Positions 1 through 8,649 of a stretch of 64,000 nucleotides of DNA are shown one piece after another. How positions within the stretch are numbered: the stretch's first letter is position 1; each line of letters starts with the position of its first letter. Source of the DNA: Silvibacterium acidisoli (lineage in GTDB: Bacteria; Acidobacteriota; Terriglobia; Terriglobales; Acidobacteriaceae); assembly GCA_022870745.1 (NCBI GenBank), contig CP085323.1:4092001-4156000 (forward strand), given 5' to 3'. A program made the position numbers and the translations under genes. A model generated the notes under the pieces. It ran no database searches and was not told where the DNA came from. It saw only the letters and a program-made list of their open reading frames with translations.

Positions 1-2642
1 TCATTTGGGCTTTCCTGCAGCGAGTCGAGCCTGGTGCGCTCGGGCAGGAAGACCCGGAAGGCCGCGCCGCTTCCTGCAGGATTGTGCTCTGCCCAGATGC
101 GTCCACCATGCTGCTGCAGGATGGTGCGGCAGATAGCGAGCCCCAGTCCGGTGCCGCCTTTCTGACGAGAATCCGATGCGTCCACCTGCTGGAAACGGTC
201 GAAGATCGTCTCCAGCTTGTCCGTCGGAATGCCGCGCCCGTTGTCGATGACGCTCAGCATAGCCCCGTCGCGGGTTGGGCCAACCTCGACGGTGACAGTT
301 GCCTCGGGCGGAGAGAACTTGATGGCATTGCTCAACAGGTTGGTGATCACCTGCTGGATGCGGTCTGGATCGACCTCGCTCTGCGTGGGCACGGCATGCA
401 GTGCCAAGCGGATGCTGGCAGCGTCGGCCATGGGCTGGACTGCCTCGACCACCTGCTTTGCCAGGTCATCGAGCGAAATCTCGCGGAAGTTCAGCGGGGC
501 GCGGCCCGACTGCATGCGTTCCAGGTCGAGAATGTCGTTGATCAGGCGCACCAGCCGGTCGGAGTTCGACAGCGCAATCCGCATCAGGTTTCCGGCCTTC
601 TCGCTGATCTCGCCAAGCAGGCCGGAAGATAGCAGGCCGAGCGCGCCGCGGATCGATGTGAGCGGCGTGCGCAGCTCGTGGCTGACCGTCGAGATGAACT
701 CGTCCTTCATACGGTCAAGGGCATATCGCTCACTGATGTCCCGGAAGCTCAGCACGCTGCCGATTGCCGTGCCGTGCTCGAGCATCGGCGTGACCGAAAA
801 CTCCACGGGGAAGGGGCGTCCGTCGAGCCGGTAGAAGACGTCCTGCCCGCTGGTTGTCTCATGCAGCAGAAAAGCGCGGCGGGTGCGGCACTGTTCGCCG
901 CAGGCCTCGGGCGAGGCTCCTGAGTGCAGGATGGAATGAACGGGGCGTCCGGCCAGCTCTGCCGGGGATGCGCCCAGCATGGCTGCTGCCGCCGGGTTCA
1001 CGAAGTCGACCCGTCCTTCCGGGTCCGCGCCGAAGATGCCGTCCGCCACCGAGTTCAGAATGAACTCGTTCTGCTGGTGCAGCTCGCGGACCCGCATTTC
1101 CTGTGCCGAACGGGCCATGAACTGACCGATGGAGGCGCAGACGGTTTCGACCGAACTCATGGTCTCCGGATCTTCGTCGCGGCGTTGCCGGCTGTAAAAC
1201 TCGACCGCAGCGATAACGCGGTTACCCACGCGAACCGGAACGGCCAGGCCGCTGTTCAGGCCGGTAAGGCGCGCGGAGTGACGCCGCGTAAAGCTGGGAT
1301 CGTTGCGGAGATCAGCAGACCAGCGTGGCGCGCCGAGCGCCCACACCATTCCCGGCATGCCTTCGCCGCGCGTGAAAACGCGGCTCTGGGTGTCGCGCAG
1401 GAATTCGTCGTGGTTGCGGTCCGGGACCGACCAGCTGCAGTCGAAGCGGATCTGTTGCAGGGTGTCGTCGACCACCCAGAGGTTGGCCATATCGTAGCCC
1501 AGGGTGTTGCACAGAGCTGCCAGCACCTTCGGCAGCGCCTCCTCGCGAGAGGTGGATTCGCCGACGATCTGGCTGACTTCAAGCTGCATGCCCATGCGGC
1601 GCTCGCGGCGGTTGCGCTGGGTAACGTCACGCAGGATGCAGCGGACGGTAGCCGGGCGATTGGCGCTCCGTCGGCTGCTGAGGCTGGCTTCGACTTCCAC
1701 CCTCCCGCCGTGCGGGTTCCTCAGCTGGAGAGATTCGCGCTCGACCCGCTCGCCCAGCAGGGCGCGACGGAAAAGCGCCGCCACCTCAGCCTGCACCTCG
1801 GGCGGAAAAGCCGACTCGAAGCTCATCAGGGTTTCAAAGCCTTCGCTGCTGATGCCGAAAAGCTCTTCCCACGCCGGATTCACGTAGAGATAGTTGCCCT
1901 GCTCGTTCATGGTCGCGATCATTTCAACCGCGTTCTCAAACAGGTCCTGGTAACGTTCTTCGCTTTCGTGCAGCAGATCGTCGACCCGCCGGGCAGAGCT
2001 CAGGTCGGTGCCGAGCAGCAACAGGCCGGAGAGTTCACCATCTTCATCCTCGATGACGGTCAAATGCACCGTGGCCGGAAATGTCCAGCCATTGCGGTTG
2101 CGGAAGTTCATCTCCAGGGGACGGGCCCGGCCGGAAGGGAAGTCGCGAAGATAGCTGAGGCAAAGATCGAAGATCGATGGAGACAGTCCGGCAGGCTGCT
2201 GCGAGGCCAGAAGCGTCCGGCCGATGCGCTGGCCCTCGCCCTCGGCGAACATCTGCCGGAGAGCGATCCGGCCGAGAACTTCGTCGGCCGTATAGCCGAG
2301 CAGCAGCTCCGCCCCGGCATTGAAGGTGGTGATGTCGCCTTCGAGGTTTGTGGTGATCAGCAGGGTGCCGTCAGAGGAGAGAATGCTCTGCTGGACCGGC
2401 AGCACCTGCGAGATCGCCTGGTCCTGGCGCCGCCTCAGGAAGTAGGAGCGGATATGAAAGAGGCCGGCGAGGAAGAGAAGCAGAATGGCCAGCAGCCAGC
2501 AGGTGACAAAGCAGCCTATGGGAAGCAGCCCGATGTGATGCCGCTCCGCGCACCATGCCAGCACGGCCGCGCCGCCGAGGACAAATAGCAGGGCGGCAAC
2601 ATAAAAACTGATCTGCGTTCGTGTGCTGCTCGGTAAGGTCAC
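1..2642 (-). CDS. Multi-PAS/GAF membrane sensor histidine kinase (3' end cut by window edge)
   Basis: Reading the minus strand from a GTG at 2642 gives about 880 codons with no stop before base 1, so only the last few residues are missing. An in-frame TGA lies four codons upstream of the GTG. Two transmembrane helices lie in the first ~60 residues. PAS segments, a GAF-like segment and a further PAS follow. The HisKA motif SHELRTP has its phospho-acceptor at about His655, and the HATPase domain ends with GGTGLGLAIC. This should be an inner-membrane two-component sensor with cytoplasmic ligand/redox sensing. No response regulator adjoins it here. No good Shine-Dalgarno precedes the GTG, so the exact start is uncertain; the kinase identity is secure. 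Confidence 0.88.
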   Translation of the reverse strand, partial: MTLPSSTRTQISFYVAALLFVLGGAAVLAWCAERHHIGLLPIGCFVTCWLLAILLLFLAGLFHIRSYFLRRRQDQAISQVLPVQQSILSSDGTLLITTNLEGDITTFNAGAELLLGYTADEVLGRIALRQMFAEGEGQRIGRTLLASQQPAGLSPSIFDLCLSYLRDFPSGRARPLEMNFRNRNGWTFPATVHLTVIEDEDGELSGLLLLGTDLSSARRVDDLLHESEERYQDLFENAVEMIATMNEQGNYLYVNPAWEELFGISSEGFETLMSFESAFPPEVQAEVAALFRRALLGERVERESLQLRNPHGGRVEVEASLSSRRSANRPATVRCILRDVTQRNRRERRMGMQLEVSQIVGESTSREEALPKVLAALCNTLGYDMANLWVVDDTLQQIRFDCSWSVPDRNHDEFLRDTQSRVFTRGEGMPGMVWALGAPRWSADLRNDPSFTRRHSARLTGLNSGLAVPVRVGNRVIAAVEFYSRQRRDEDPETMSSVETVCASIGQFMARSAQEMRVRELHQQNEFILNSVADGIFGADPEGRVDFVNPAAAAMLGASPAELAGRPVHSILHSGASPEACGEQCRTRRAFLLHETTSGQDVFYRLDGRPFPVEFSVTPMLEHGTAIGSVLSFRDISERYALDRMKDEFISTVSHELRTPLTSIRGALGLLSSGLLGEISEKAGNLMRIALSNSDRLVRLINDILDLERMQSGRAPLNFREISLDDLAKQVVEAVQPMADAASIRLALHAVPTQSEVDPDRIQQVITNLLSNAIKFSPPEATVTVEVGPTRDGAMLSVIDNGRGIPTDKLETIFDRFQQVDASDSRQKGGTGLGLAICRTILQQHGGRIWAEHNPAGSGAAFRVFLPERTRLDSLQESPN

Positions 2643-2763
2643 GTCAGTCGCTCAGGGGGGAGCAGCTGCCTGCGGTCCCGTTCTTACGTGCCGGGCGAAT
2701 GTGCCTTCCGGCGTGAAATTCGGGGTGGACGCAAGCCTATCCCGCTGATGTTGGAAGAATTGA

Positions 2764-2777
2764 ATCTTCCGGAAGAT
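2764..2777. repeat. Perfect 14-bp palindrome ATCTTCCGGAAGAT
   Basis: The 14 bases read identically on both strands. A further GGAAGA half-copy lies just to the left and forms an overlapping inverted repeat with the TCTTCC arm. It sits about 120 bp upstream of the kinase start at 2642, a plausible position for a dimeric regulator site. Function is inferred only. Confidence 0.4.
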
Positions 2778-2801
2778 CAGTTTGCAGTATAGGGGGAATC
2801 A

Positions 2802-2842
2802 CCTCCGAAAGTATGCAATAAATTGCAAGTTTCTTTCGGAGG
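2802..2842. repeat. Nested inverted repeat (10-bp outer, 6-bp inner arms)
   Basis: The outer arms CCTCCGAAAG (2802-2811) and CTTTCGGAGG (2833-2842) are perfectly complementary. Between them lies a second perfect inverted repeat, TGCAAT-AA-ATTGCA (2814-2827). As RNA either strand could fold into a long hairpin; as DNA the inner element resembles a dimeric operator. No T-run follows in either direction, so it is not a simple intrinsic terminator. Confidence 0.5.
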
Positions 2843-2887
2843 CGACTCCTGCGGCTTAGATAGTGAGCCCTGCTGACGAGACGAGAG

Positions 2888-3073
2888 TTAGAAGCGGGAT
2901 CGGGAGCGGCCGGTCGATTGAACTCGCTGGCCCCTCTCAAAAGGGATGAGGTTGGATACTCGCTCCGCACGATATGTCTCGAGAGCCTTGCGGGCCGAAG
3001 AGCGGCAAAACGTCAGGAACCAAAGAAACGAAACCAGATAAAGACCTATGCATACTTCGAGCGTCAGCAACAC
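2888..3073 (-). CDS. Putative small single-pass membrane protein (61 aa)
   Basis: A GTG start at 3073 is preceded by AAGGAG with 7-nt spacing, a strong ribosome-binding site for this window. The product has a hydrophobic helix at residues 5-25 (rich in L, V, F and W, with two Cys) followed by a basic, Arg-rich tail, so a single-pass membrane protein with a cytoplasmic tail is likely. No family is recognised. The overlapping plus-strand frame (2918-3118) lacks a ribosome-binding site and looks like noise. A palindrome-rich region lies just downstream. Confidence 0.5.
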   Translation of the reverse strand: MLLTLEVCIGLYLVSFLWFLTFCRSSARKALETYRAERVSNLIPFERGQRVQSTGRSRSRF

Positions 3074-3197
3074 AGCGGTACTCCTTATAAATCCGGGGAA
3101 GGAAGTAAGTATGAATAAATTATGTGGGGAATGCTACTCTCCGATGAATAATACGCGCCATAAGAAAATGCAGGAAATTTCTTCGCTTTGATGATGC

Positions 3198-3237
3198 AAA
3201 AAAGGGAAGGGCCGCTGATCGATAGAATCAGCGGCCC
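3198..3237 (-). terminator. Intrinsic terminator of the deoxyhypusine-synthase-like gene
   Basis: Perfect 11-bp stem (3209-3219 with 3227-3237) and 7-nt loop. On the minus strand it is followed within five bases by TTTTTT. It lies about 20 bp beyond the stop codon at 3258. Confidence 0.8.
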
Positions 3238-3257
3238 CGTCTAACCGGTTGCGAAAG

Positions 3258-4319
3258 TTATGCCGTGACCGGCTCGAGAACGCCGGCCCAGTTCTTACCC
3301 TTGCGGCCTTCGTGTGCCTTCTTGTGGTAGGCGTATCCGGTGATCAACGGCAGCGCCAGGGTGGCTTCGCTGTAGACCATCTGCTCGAAGGTCGTGTCGA
3401 CCTTGCCCCACGAGCTGGCTTCCTTGAGCGTGCTCGAAGAGAGCGCACCGTCGCGGACATCGGCAACCGTAATCTGGATGGCGTACTTGTGCATCGGGGC
3501 TTCCTGTCCGAGGATGTCCGCAGCCACGACAATGTCCTGCGCGAAGTTCTTCGGCACGCCGCCGCCGATCATCAGCAGGCCGGTGGTCGGGTTGGCAATC
3601 TTCAGCTGCGTGATTTCGTAGAAATCCTTGGCGGAGTCCAGCGAGAGCATGGGTTTGCCTTGGTGCTTGTGCTGGTGGGCAACAAGTCCGAAGCCGGCCG
3701 AGCAGTCGCTGAAAGCCGGGCAGAAGATCGGCACACCCTTTTCGTAGGCTGCATGCACGATCGAATCCACGCCGCCCTGCGCCAGCGTCTTGCCGTTCTT
3801 CTCGAGGTAAGCGCCCATGGCTGCGATGAATTCGCGCGAGCTGTAGGGACGCGGTTCGAGCGCATCGGCAATGTGTTCGGTGGTTTCGTCGCAGATGCGA
3901 AGCTCTTCTTCGTCGATCAGCGTGTCATAGATGCGGTCGATCATCAGCTCGCGCAGCGTGCCGTCTTCGGTGCCCTGCTTGAGCAGGTCGTCGGCGATCC
4001 AGTGCTTGAAGCCGAGGCCTTCGAAGAAGTCCTGGTCAACGATGTTGGCGCCGGTCGAGACAATGGCGTCGACCATGTTGTTGCGGATCAGATCGATGAA
4101 GATCTGCTTGAGCCCAGCCGAAATCAGCGAGCCGGCCAGGCACAGAATGACGCCGCATTCCTTGTCCTGCAGCATGCGCTCGTAGATCGACGATGCCCGG
4201 TAAAGGTCACGGGAGCTGTAGGCCATGTGCTGCATGGCGTCGACGAGGGCTACGACATTGTGCTGCTTGATGTCGATGTGCTGAATGGGGTCTTTGAGGA
4301 GTTCCTTTTTCGTAGGCAT
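3258..4319 (-). CDS. Deoxyhypusine synthase family protein (bacterial, polyamine-related)
   Basis: The 353-aa product matches the deoxyhypusine synthase fold along its length. It has a CLAGSLISAG segment, a glycine-rich GGGVPKN cofactor region, and a C-terminal SSWGK whose lysine (about K306) matches the catalytic lysine in the SWGK of eukaryotic enzymes. The eukaryotic enzyme moves the aminobutyl group of spermidine onto eIF5A using NAD+. Bacteria lack eIF5A, so the substrate here is unknown; databases often call this bacterial group 'homospermidine biosynthesis protein'. It is monocistronic, with its own terminator and a divergent promoter region at 4320-4505. Family call is strong, reaction uncertain. 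Confidence 0.85.
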   Translation of the reverse strand: MPTKKELLKDPIQHIDIKQHNVVALVDAMQHMAYSSRDLYRASSIYERMLQDKECGVILCLAGSLISAGLKQIFIDLIRNNMVDAIVSTGANIVDQDFFEGLGFKHWIADDLLKQGTEDGTLRELMIDRIYDTLIDEEELRICDETTEHIADALEPRPYSSREFIAAMGAYLEKNGKTLAQGGVDSIVHAAYEKGVPIFCPAFSDCSAGFGLVAHQHKHQGKPMLSLDSAKDFYEITQLKIANPTTGLLMIGGGVPKNFAQDIVVAADILGQEAPMHKYAIQITVADVRDGALSSSTLKEASSWGKVDTTFEQMVYSEATLALPLITGYAYHKKAHEGRKGKNWAGVLEPVTA

Positions 4320-4505
4320 AGCTATTTCAGGATAGCAATTAAGTGCAGCGGATTTTGTAAAAATCCATCAGCAATGAGGCGGCCAGCCGGAATTCGGTCA
4401 GATAAACCGATCACCCGACGACAACCGAATCGCTGTCCGGAACTTAACTGAAGCTTTAAAGCTGACCGGTCCCCAGCCAACCGGCCTCCAGCTAAACTGG
4501 GACTC

Positions 4506-5486
4506 ATGTCCGGAAACCGACTCACACAGCTTGCTGCCCTCGTTCTGCTGTCATTCGTATCCGTGCCCGCTTCGTTTGCCTGGGGAAGCAAGGGCCACAC
4601 CATGATCAACGAGCTTGCGGCGCAGAGTCTGCCTGCCGATGTTCCGGCTTTTCTGCGGACACCCGAGGCGGTGCAGGAAATCGCCTATCTCGGCCCCGAG
4701 CCGGACCGCTGGCGCTCGCTGGGTGAGCCCGAACTGAGCGCTGAGCAGGCGCCCGACCACTTCATCGATATCGAATACGCCGACCTGATCGGTCCGCTGC
4801 CTCGCCGCCGCTACGAATACATCGCCGCGCTCGAGGCATATGCAGCCCAGCATCCAGACATGGCGAAGCTGCTGGCGCCGGACAAGGTAGGCTTCCAGCC
4901 ATACATCACCAACGAAGTGTGGGAGCGCCTGAAGTCGGCCATGCGCGATTACCGCGATCTGAGTGCCCAGCACGACGACACAAAGCCGGTCGAGGCAGCG
5001 ATCGTGTTTTATGCCGGATGGCTCGGCCACTACGTCGGCGATGGTTCGCAACCATTGCACGTGACCATCAACTACAACGGCTGGGTGCTTAAGGACAATC
5101 CAAACGGCTACACCACCGATCACCACATTCACTCGCAGTTTGAAACGGCCTTCGTCGATGCCGCCATCAACATCGACGACGTGCGTTCAAAGATGACACC
5201 CGTCGCTCCGGTAAGCGACGAATGGGACGCTTACATGACTTACCTGCGCCATACGGGATCGCTGGTCGAGCGCACCTATCAGCTCGAAAAGGCGAAGGGT
5301 TTCGAGGACCAGGGAACTGCCGAGTCCCGCGAGTTCACGGCCGAGCGCCTCGCCGCTGGCGCCAGCGAGTTGCGCGACCTGATCGCCTCGGCGTGGATCG
5401 AGAGCGCGAAACCGGTTCCGAAATGGCATGAGCCGACTGCTCCGGCGACAGCCGTTCCTGCAGGGAAGTCTGCCGCCGGCTTCTGA
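4506..5486 (+). CDS. Exported S1/P1-type zinc nuclease (or Zn-dependent phospholipase-like) protein
   Basis: A signal peptide (residues 1-25) ends in ASFA, and the mature protein begins WGSKGH. An N-terminal Trp after cleavage supplies a zinc ligand in the S1/P1 nuclease and phospholipase C superfamily. Further ligand motifs are visible: GHYVGDGSQPLHV near residue 180 and HHIHSQFE near residue 207. Members use three zinc ions to cleave single-stranded nucleic acids and 3'-nucleotides, usually to salvage phosphate outside the cytoplasm. It is transcribed divergently from the deoxyhypusine-synthase-like gene. No strong ribosome-binding site is visible before the ATG. Confidence 0.85.
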   Translation: MSGNRLTQLAALVLLSFVSVPASFAWGSKGHTMINELAAQSLPADVPAFLRTPEAVQEIAYLGPEPDRWRSLGEPELSAEQAPDHFIDIEYADLIGPLPRRRYEYIAALEAYAAQHPDMAKLLAPDKVGFQPYITNEVWERLKSAMRDYRDLSAQHDDTKPVEAAIVFYAGWLGHYVGDGSQPLHVTINYNGWVLKDNPNGYTTDHHIHSQFETAFVDAAINIDDVRSKMTPVAPVSDEWDAYMTYLRHTGSLVERTYQLEKAKGFEDQGTAESREFTAERLAAGASELRDLIASAWIESAKPVPKWHEPTAPATAVPAGKSAAGF

Positions 5487-5549
5487 CGGCAGGCTCGATC
5501 AAACGTGTCATCGTTAAGGTGCTGGGAATCTAATAAAACCCCCAGCGCC

Positions 5550-7040
5550 CTAGGCCATGTTCATGGAGCGGAGGGCATCGCCCACCGCACGCAGGTCGGC
5601 TAGCTTCATCTCCGAGTATTTCCGCGAGATCAGTACGCCGTCAGCGCCGCCTTTGAATGCAGCTTCGACGACCTGCTTCGTCATTGCCGGTGTACCTTTC
5701 GCGCTGCCGGGGCCGGTTGGGATATCGACATCGATGCCGGGCCATAGCTGCGTCTTCGTGCCGGCCAGATCCTGTTTCGCGCGCTTCGTCTCGCGAAAAA
5801 CGTAGTCGGCGGAAAAACCAGTCGCGGCAAGGTGAGCCATATCCGCCTCCGGGCCGTAATCGAGGACGCGATAGTGAAAGTCCAGCAGCTCCTGCTTCGG
5901 AACGTCGGCGAAATAGGTGGCGCCCACTGAATTGATGTAATCCACCATGCGTTCTCCGGCGCAATTCTGATAAATCACGACCTTGAGAAAGTCTGAGTAC
6001 GGCGCCATCTCAGCGTAGTCCTGCTCGGCGCGATAGATGGGGTTAAACGAGTTGTTATGCCAGATGTGCCAGCCGACCCCCATCTCCAGCTTGATGGATT
6101 TCACCTTGTCGTAAACCGCCTTCTGCGTCTCCCGCAGGCTCTGTGTCCACAGTGCCTCCCACGCCAGCAGCTCGGGATACTTCAGCATCAGGCGCCACAG
6201 CATGACGTAGTAGCCATCGGTGGGCCGTACGCCCTTGCGTGAGGCTGTTACGAATTTCTCCAGCTCCTCGTAGCCCTTTTTCGCGCGGTCCGCGTTGATG
6301 CCCTGGGCCTTCGCCTTGGCAATCGTGGATTCGGAGAAATCGCATACCTCTGAAAGGCGCGGATCTCCATGGCTCGCGCCCAGCGCATTCGATAGCGGAC
6401 CCTGACGCTCAGATCCCCACATAATGCCATCGAGATCGTAGTTCCGCGTCCAGTTCTCGACCATGCCGAGAATCCATGCGCGGTACCCGGGGGCGTTGAA
6501 ATTCATCGTCGAGATCTTCTCGCCCTGCAGGTTCACGTCCTGCATCGGTTTGATCCCGGGAAGGTTCTTTCCCATTACGTCTTCGAACCATGCGATGGTC
6601 TTTACGCCGCGCTTCTTAGCCTTGGGGATCACGTCTTCGAGCACGTCATAGTCGCCGAAGTCCGGTGCCCGGAACTCTTTCAGCGTGGTGTCGGCGAAGT
6701 ATTTCCTGTCGTAGTTCGTGTAGCAGCCTCCGACGAAAGTGTCCTTGTCGTACTGCTGCTTGCCGTGGTCAGGCAATGGCTGTCCAGGAATCTGGCGTCC
6801 GGCGATACCGCGGCCATAGGTGAAGGCGGCCACGAAGAGCGTATTGACGAACGCGTCGCGCTGGCACTCTTCGATGACGGCGTCCGTGCCTTCATCCCTG
6901 AAGGACACCGCACCAATCTGGATGCCGATCATGGGAGCATTCTTTTTGGGTGCGGCCTGGGCGAGAAGATTCACACCCGGTACTGCCTGTGCTGCTGCCA
7001 GCGCCGCTCCGGTCCCGGCGATGAATTGACGACGATCCAT
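5550..7040 (-). CDS. Tat-exported TIM-barrel protein, possible glycoside hydrolase
   Basis: The start is placed at the ATG at 7040 because AAGGTGG lies 5 nt upstream and the product then begins with a twin-arginine-type leader (DRRQFIAGTG plus a hydrophobic stretch). A longer frame to 7100 would bury this leader. The ~496-aa protein has strand-helix patterning with motifs such as IAWFEDV, LDGIMWGSE, GWHIWHNN and DGVLISRKYSE. This suggests a TIM barrel with acidic and aromatic residues at strand ends, as in glycoside hydrolases, but I recognise no precise family. The Tat signal implies export of a folded protein. No close operon partner: hemW ends about 160 bp upstream on the same strand. Confidence 0.7.
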   Translation of the reverse strand: MDRRQFIAGTGAALAAAQAVPGVNLLAQAAPKKNAPMIGIQIGAVSFRDEGTDAVIEECQRDAFVNTLFVAAFTYGRGIAGRQIPGQPLPDHGKQQYDKDTFVGGCYTNYDRKYFADTTLKEFRAPDFGDYDVLEDVIPKAKKRGVKTIAWFEDVMGKNLPGIKPMQDVNLQGEKISTMNFNAPGYRAWILGMVENWTRNYDLDGIMWGSERQGPLSNALGASHGDPRLSEVCDFSESTIAKAKAQGINADRAKKGYEELEKFVTASRKGVRPTDGYYVMLWRLMLKYPELLAWEALWTQSLRETQKAVYDKVKSIKLEMGVGWHIWHNNSFNPIYRAEQDYAEMAPYSDFLKVVIYQNCAGERMVDYINSVGATYFADVPKQELLDFHYRVLDYGPEADMAHLAATGFSADYVFRETKRAKQDLAGTKTQLWPGIDVDIPTGPGSAKGTPAMTKQVVEAAFKGGADGVLISRKYSEMKLADLRAVGDALRSMNMA

Positions 7041-7198
7041 TCCTTCCACCTTTCGCTCGTTGAAACTCATCCCGGTCGCGGCTGAGTTGGCAGGAATCAT
7101 CCAGCTTCACCCGTCATGTGCCGAGGTAAGGAGTTTACCCGGCACACAACAGGACACGAAAGCCGGTCCATCGTGCGAGGTGGAGTAGTGTTCTGTCG

Positions 7199-8380
7199 TT
7201 ACGAAACCGGGGTGGTAGCCAGAAATCTCTCGAAGACTTCATTCGAGACCATGCGTCCGCGCGCGGTGAGCCGCACTTCACTACCTGAAAGCACAATCAG
7301 ATCCTCGCACTCCAGATCGACCAATGTCGGTTGGATCTCGCGGACGGTCTCCTCGCCGAATTGGGCGGCAAGCTCGCGGAGGTTTACCCCGGCGTTGCGA
7401 CGCAGGCCAAGGAACCACGTCTCTTCCAGCTCCTCTTCGCGGGCCAGCCGACGAGGCTGCCACGACGGCGCTTCCATGTAACCGGGCAACTCGTCGGTCG
7501 TAGCGAATCGCATCGCTGCACCGTCCTCCGCGCGCAACATCGAGTGCGCGTCGAGACCGAGGCCGAGATAGGGCTTGCGGTCCCAGTACTTCAGGTTGTG
7601 GCGGGACTCGCGCCCTTTGCGGGCGAAGTTCGAGATTTCGTACTGCTGCAGGCCGAGCTTTTCCAGGAAGCCGGTCGCCTCTTCGTACATATCAGTGATG
7701 GCCTCGTCGGTGGGAACCTGCGGCGCGTAGTAGCGGAAGCCTCCGGCATTTACTTCACGGCCCAGCCGGGAGTCGTCATCGACTTCGAGCATGTAAACGC
7801 TGGCATGATCGACGCCGGTCGAGCCTAGAACTTCAAGAGACTCCTGCCATGATCCCGCCGTCTGGCCGGGCAGTCCGGCGATCAGATCGAGGCTGAGGCG
7901 CGAAATGCCAGCACTGCGAACGCGGTTGAGGTCGGCAAGCGCCATCTCGCGGGTATGCAGGCGGCCGGAGTGCTTCGCCTCGGCGTCGATGAACGACTGC
8001 ACGCCGAAGCTGATGCGGTTGACGCCGTTCTCTGCCATGGATGCGAGGGACGCGTCTTCGAGCTGGCCCGGAGCACATTCGACTGTGATCTCTGACGCAG
8101 GCAGCACGACGAACTCGCGGCGGAGCGCAGAGAAGAGCCGGGAAAGTTGTTCAGCGGAAAGCAGTGAAGGCGTGCCGCCGCCGAGATAAACCGTATCGAC
8201 GATCTCGGGCAGCTCCGTGCCCCATTCCGCTGCATGGCTGCGCATGGCCCGCAGGTCATCGATCACGCGGGTGATATAGCCATCGATCTGTGAAGCCGGA
8301 TATACCCCGGAGGCGAAGTTACAGTAAGTGCATTTCGACTTACAGAAGGGAATCGAAAGATAGAGGCCGAGCGTCTGCAT
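7199..8380 (-). CDS. hemW: Radical SAM heme chaperone HemW
   Basis: The 393-aa product begins with the radical SAM cluster motif CKSKCTYC (Cys13, 17, 20), which binds a 4Fe-4S cluster and S-adenosylmethionine. GGGTPSLL and the HemW-type C-terminal domain follow. HemW resembles oxygen-independent coproporphyrinogen oxidase (HemN) but carries heme to acceptor proteins instead of oxidising the porphyrinogen. The CxxxCxxC with Phe-Ala next to the third Cys fits HemW. It is the last gene of a minus-strand group after xseB, 38 bp upstream. GAGG lies only 3 nt before the ATG. Confidence 0.9.
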   Translation of the reverse strand: MQTLGLYLSIPFCKSKCTYCNFASGVYPASQIDGYITRVIDDLRAMRSHAAEWGTELPEIVDTVYLGGGTPSLLSAEQLSRLFSALRREFVVLPASEITVECAPGQLEDASLASMAENGVNRISFGVQSFIDAEAKHSGRLHTREMALADLNRVRSAGISRLSLDLIAGLPGQTAGSWQESLEVLGSTGVDHASVYMLEVDDDSRLGREVNAGGFRYYAPQVPTDEAITDMYEEATGFLEKLGLQQYEISNFARKGRESRHNLKYWDRKPYLGLGLDAHSMLRAEDGAAMRFATTDELPGYMEAPSWQPRRLAREEELEETWFLGLRRNAGVNLRELAAQFGEETVREIQPTLVDLECEDLIVLSGSEVRLTARGRMVSNEVFERFLATTPVS

Positions 8381-8418
8381 CTGCCTCTATCTTACTGTGC
8401 CGGAGAGGCGCGGATAGA

Positions 8419-8649
8419 TTACTCCTGTACCTTCAGTGGCGCAAAAGGCTCGCGGGCCATCGAGCCGTCGCGGCGCTTCACCAGCAGCTCGACCTTGCCC
8501 TCCGCCTCTTCCAGCTGCTTCTTGCACTCGGCGGAAAGCTCCATGCCCTTTTCGAAGACCCGGATGGATTCCTCGAGCGGCAGATCTCCGCGTTCAAGCT
8601 GGGCGACAACGGTTTCGAGCTGCTTCAGAGATTCTTCAAAGCTGGCCAA
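8419..8649 (-). CDS. xseB: Exodeoxyribonuclease VII small subunit
   Basis: The 76-aa helical product has the XseB pattern: FEESLKQLE, then a central acidic segment with LEESI and FEKGMEL, then the [10 protein letters not shown] helix. XseB packs along the coiled-coil stalk of XseA to form the exonuclease that degrades single-stranded DNA from both ends. No xseA is present in this window. The ATG lies inside the 3' end of the upstream methyltransferase/reductase gene (14-nt overlap in another frame), implying translational coupling; hemW follows. Confidence 0.92.
   Translation of the reverse strand: MASFEESLKQLETVVAQLERGDLPLEESIRVFEKGMELSAECKKQLEEAEGKVELLVKRRDGSMAREPFAPLKVQE

Larger units (their letters stand above)
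2643..2887. other. Noncoding, palindrome-rich gap
   Basis: No coding sequence with a credible start is seen on either strand. The stretch holds a perfect 14-bp palindrome (2764-2777) and a large two-part inverted repeat (2802-2842), listed separately. It lies between the start of the leftmost kinase and the stop of a small putative membrane protein, so it may carry the kinase promoter and operators. The rest of the gap up to 3257 holds that small gene and a terminator. Confidence 0.5.

Noticed and set aside
924-2588. Long plus-strand open frame (554 aa) opposite the kinase
   Set aside because: Low-complexity, His/Arg/Ala-rich shadow translation of the minus-strand kinase, which has recognisable domains.
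2918-3118. Plus-strand 66-aa frame
   Set aside because: TTG start without a ribosome-binding site; the opposite strand has a better supported small frame.
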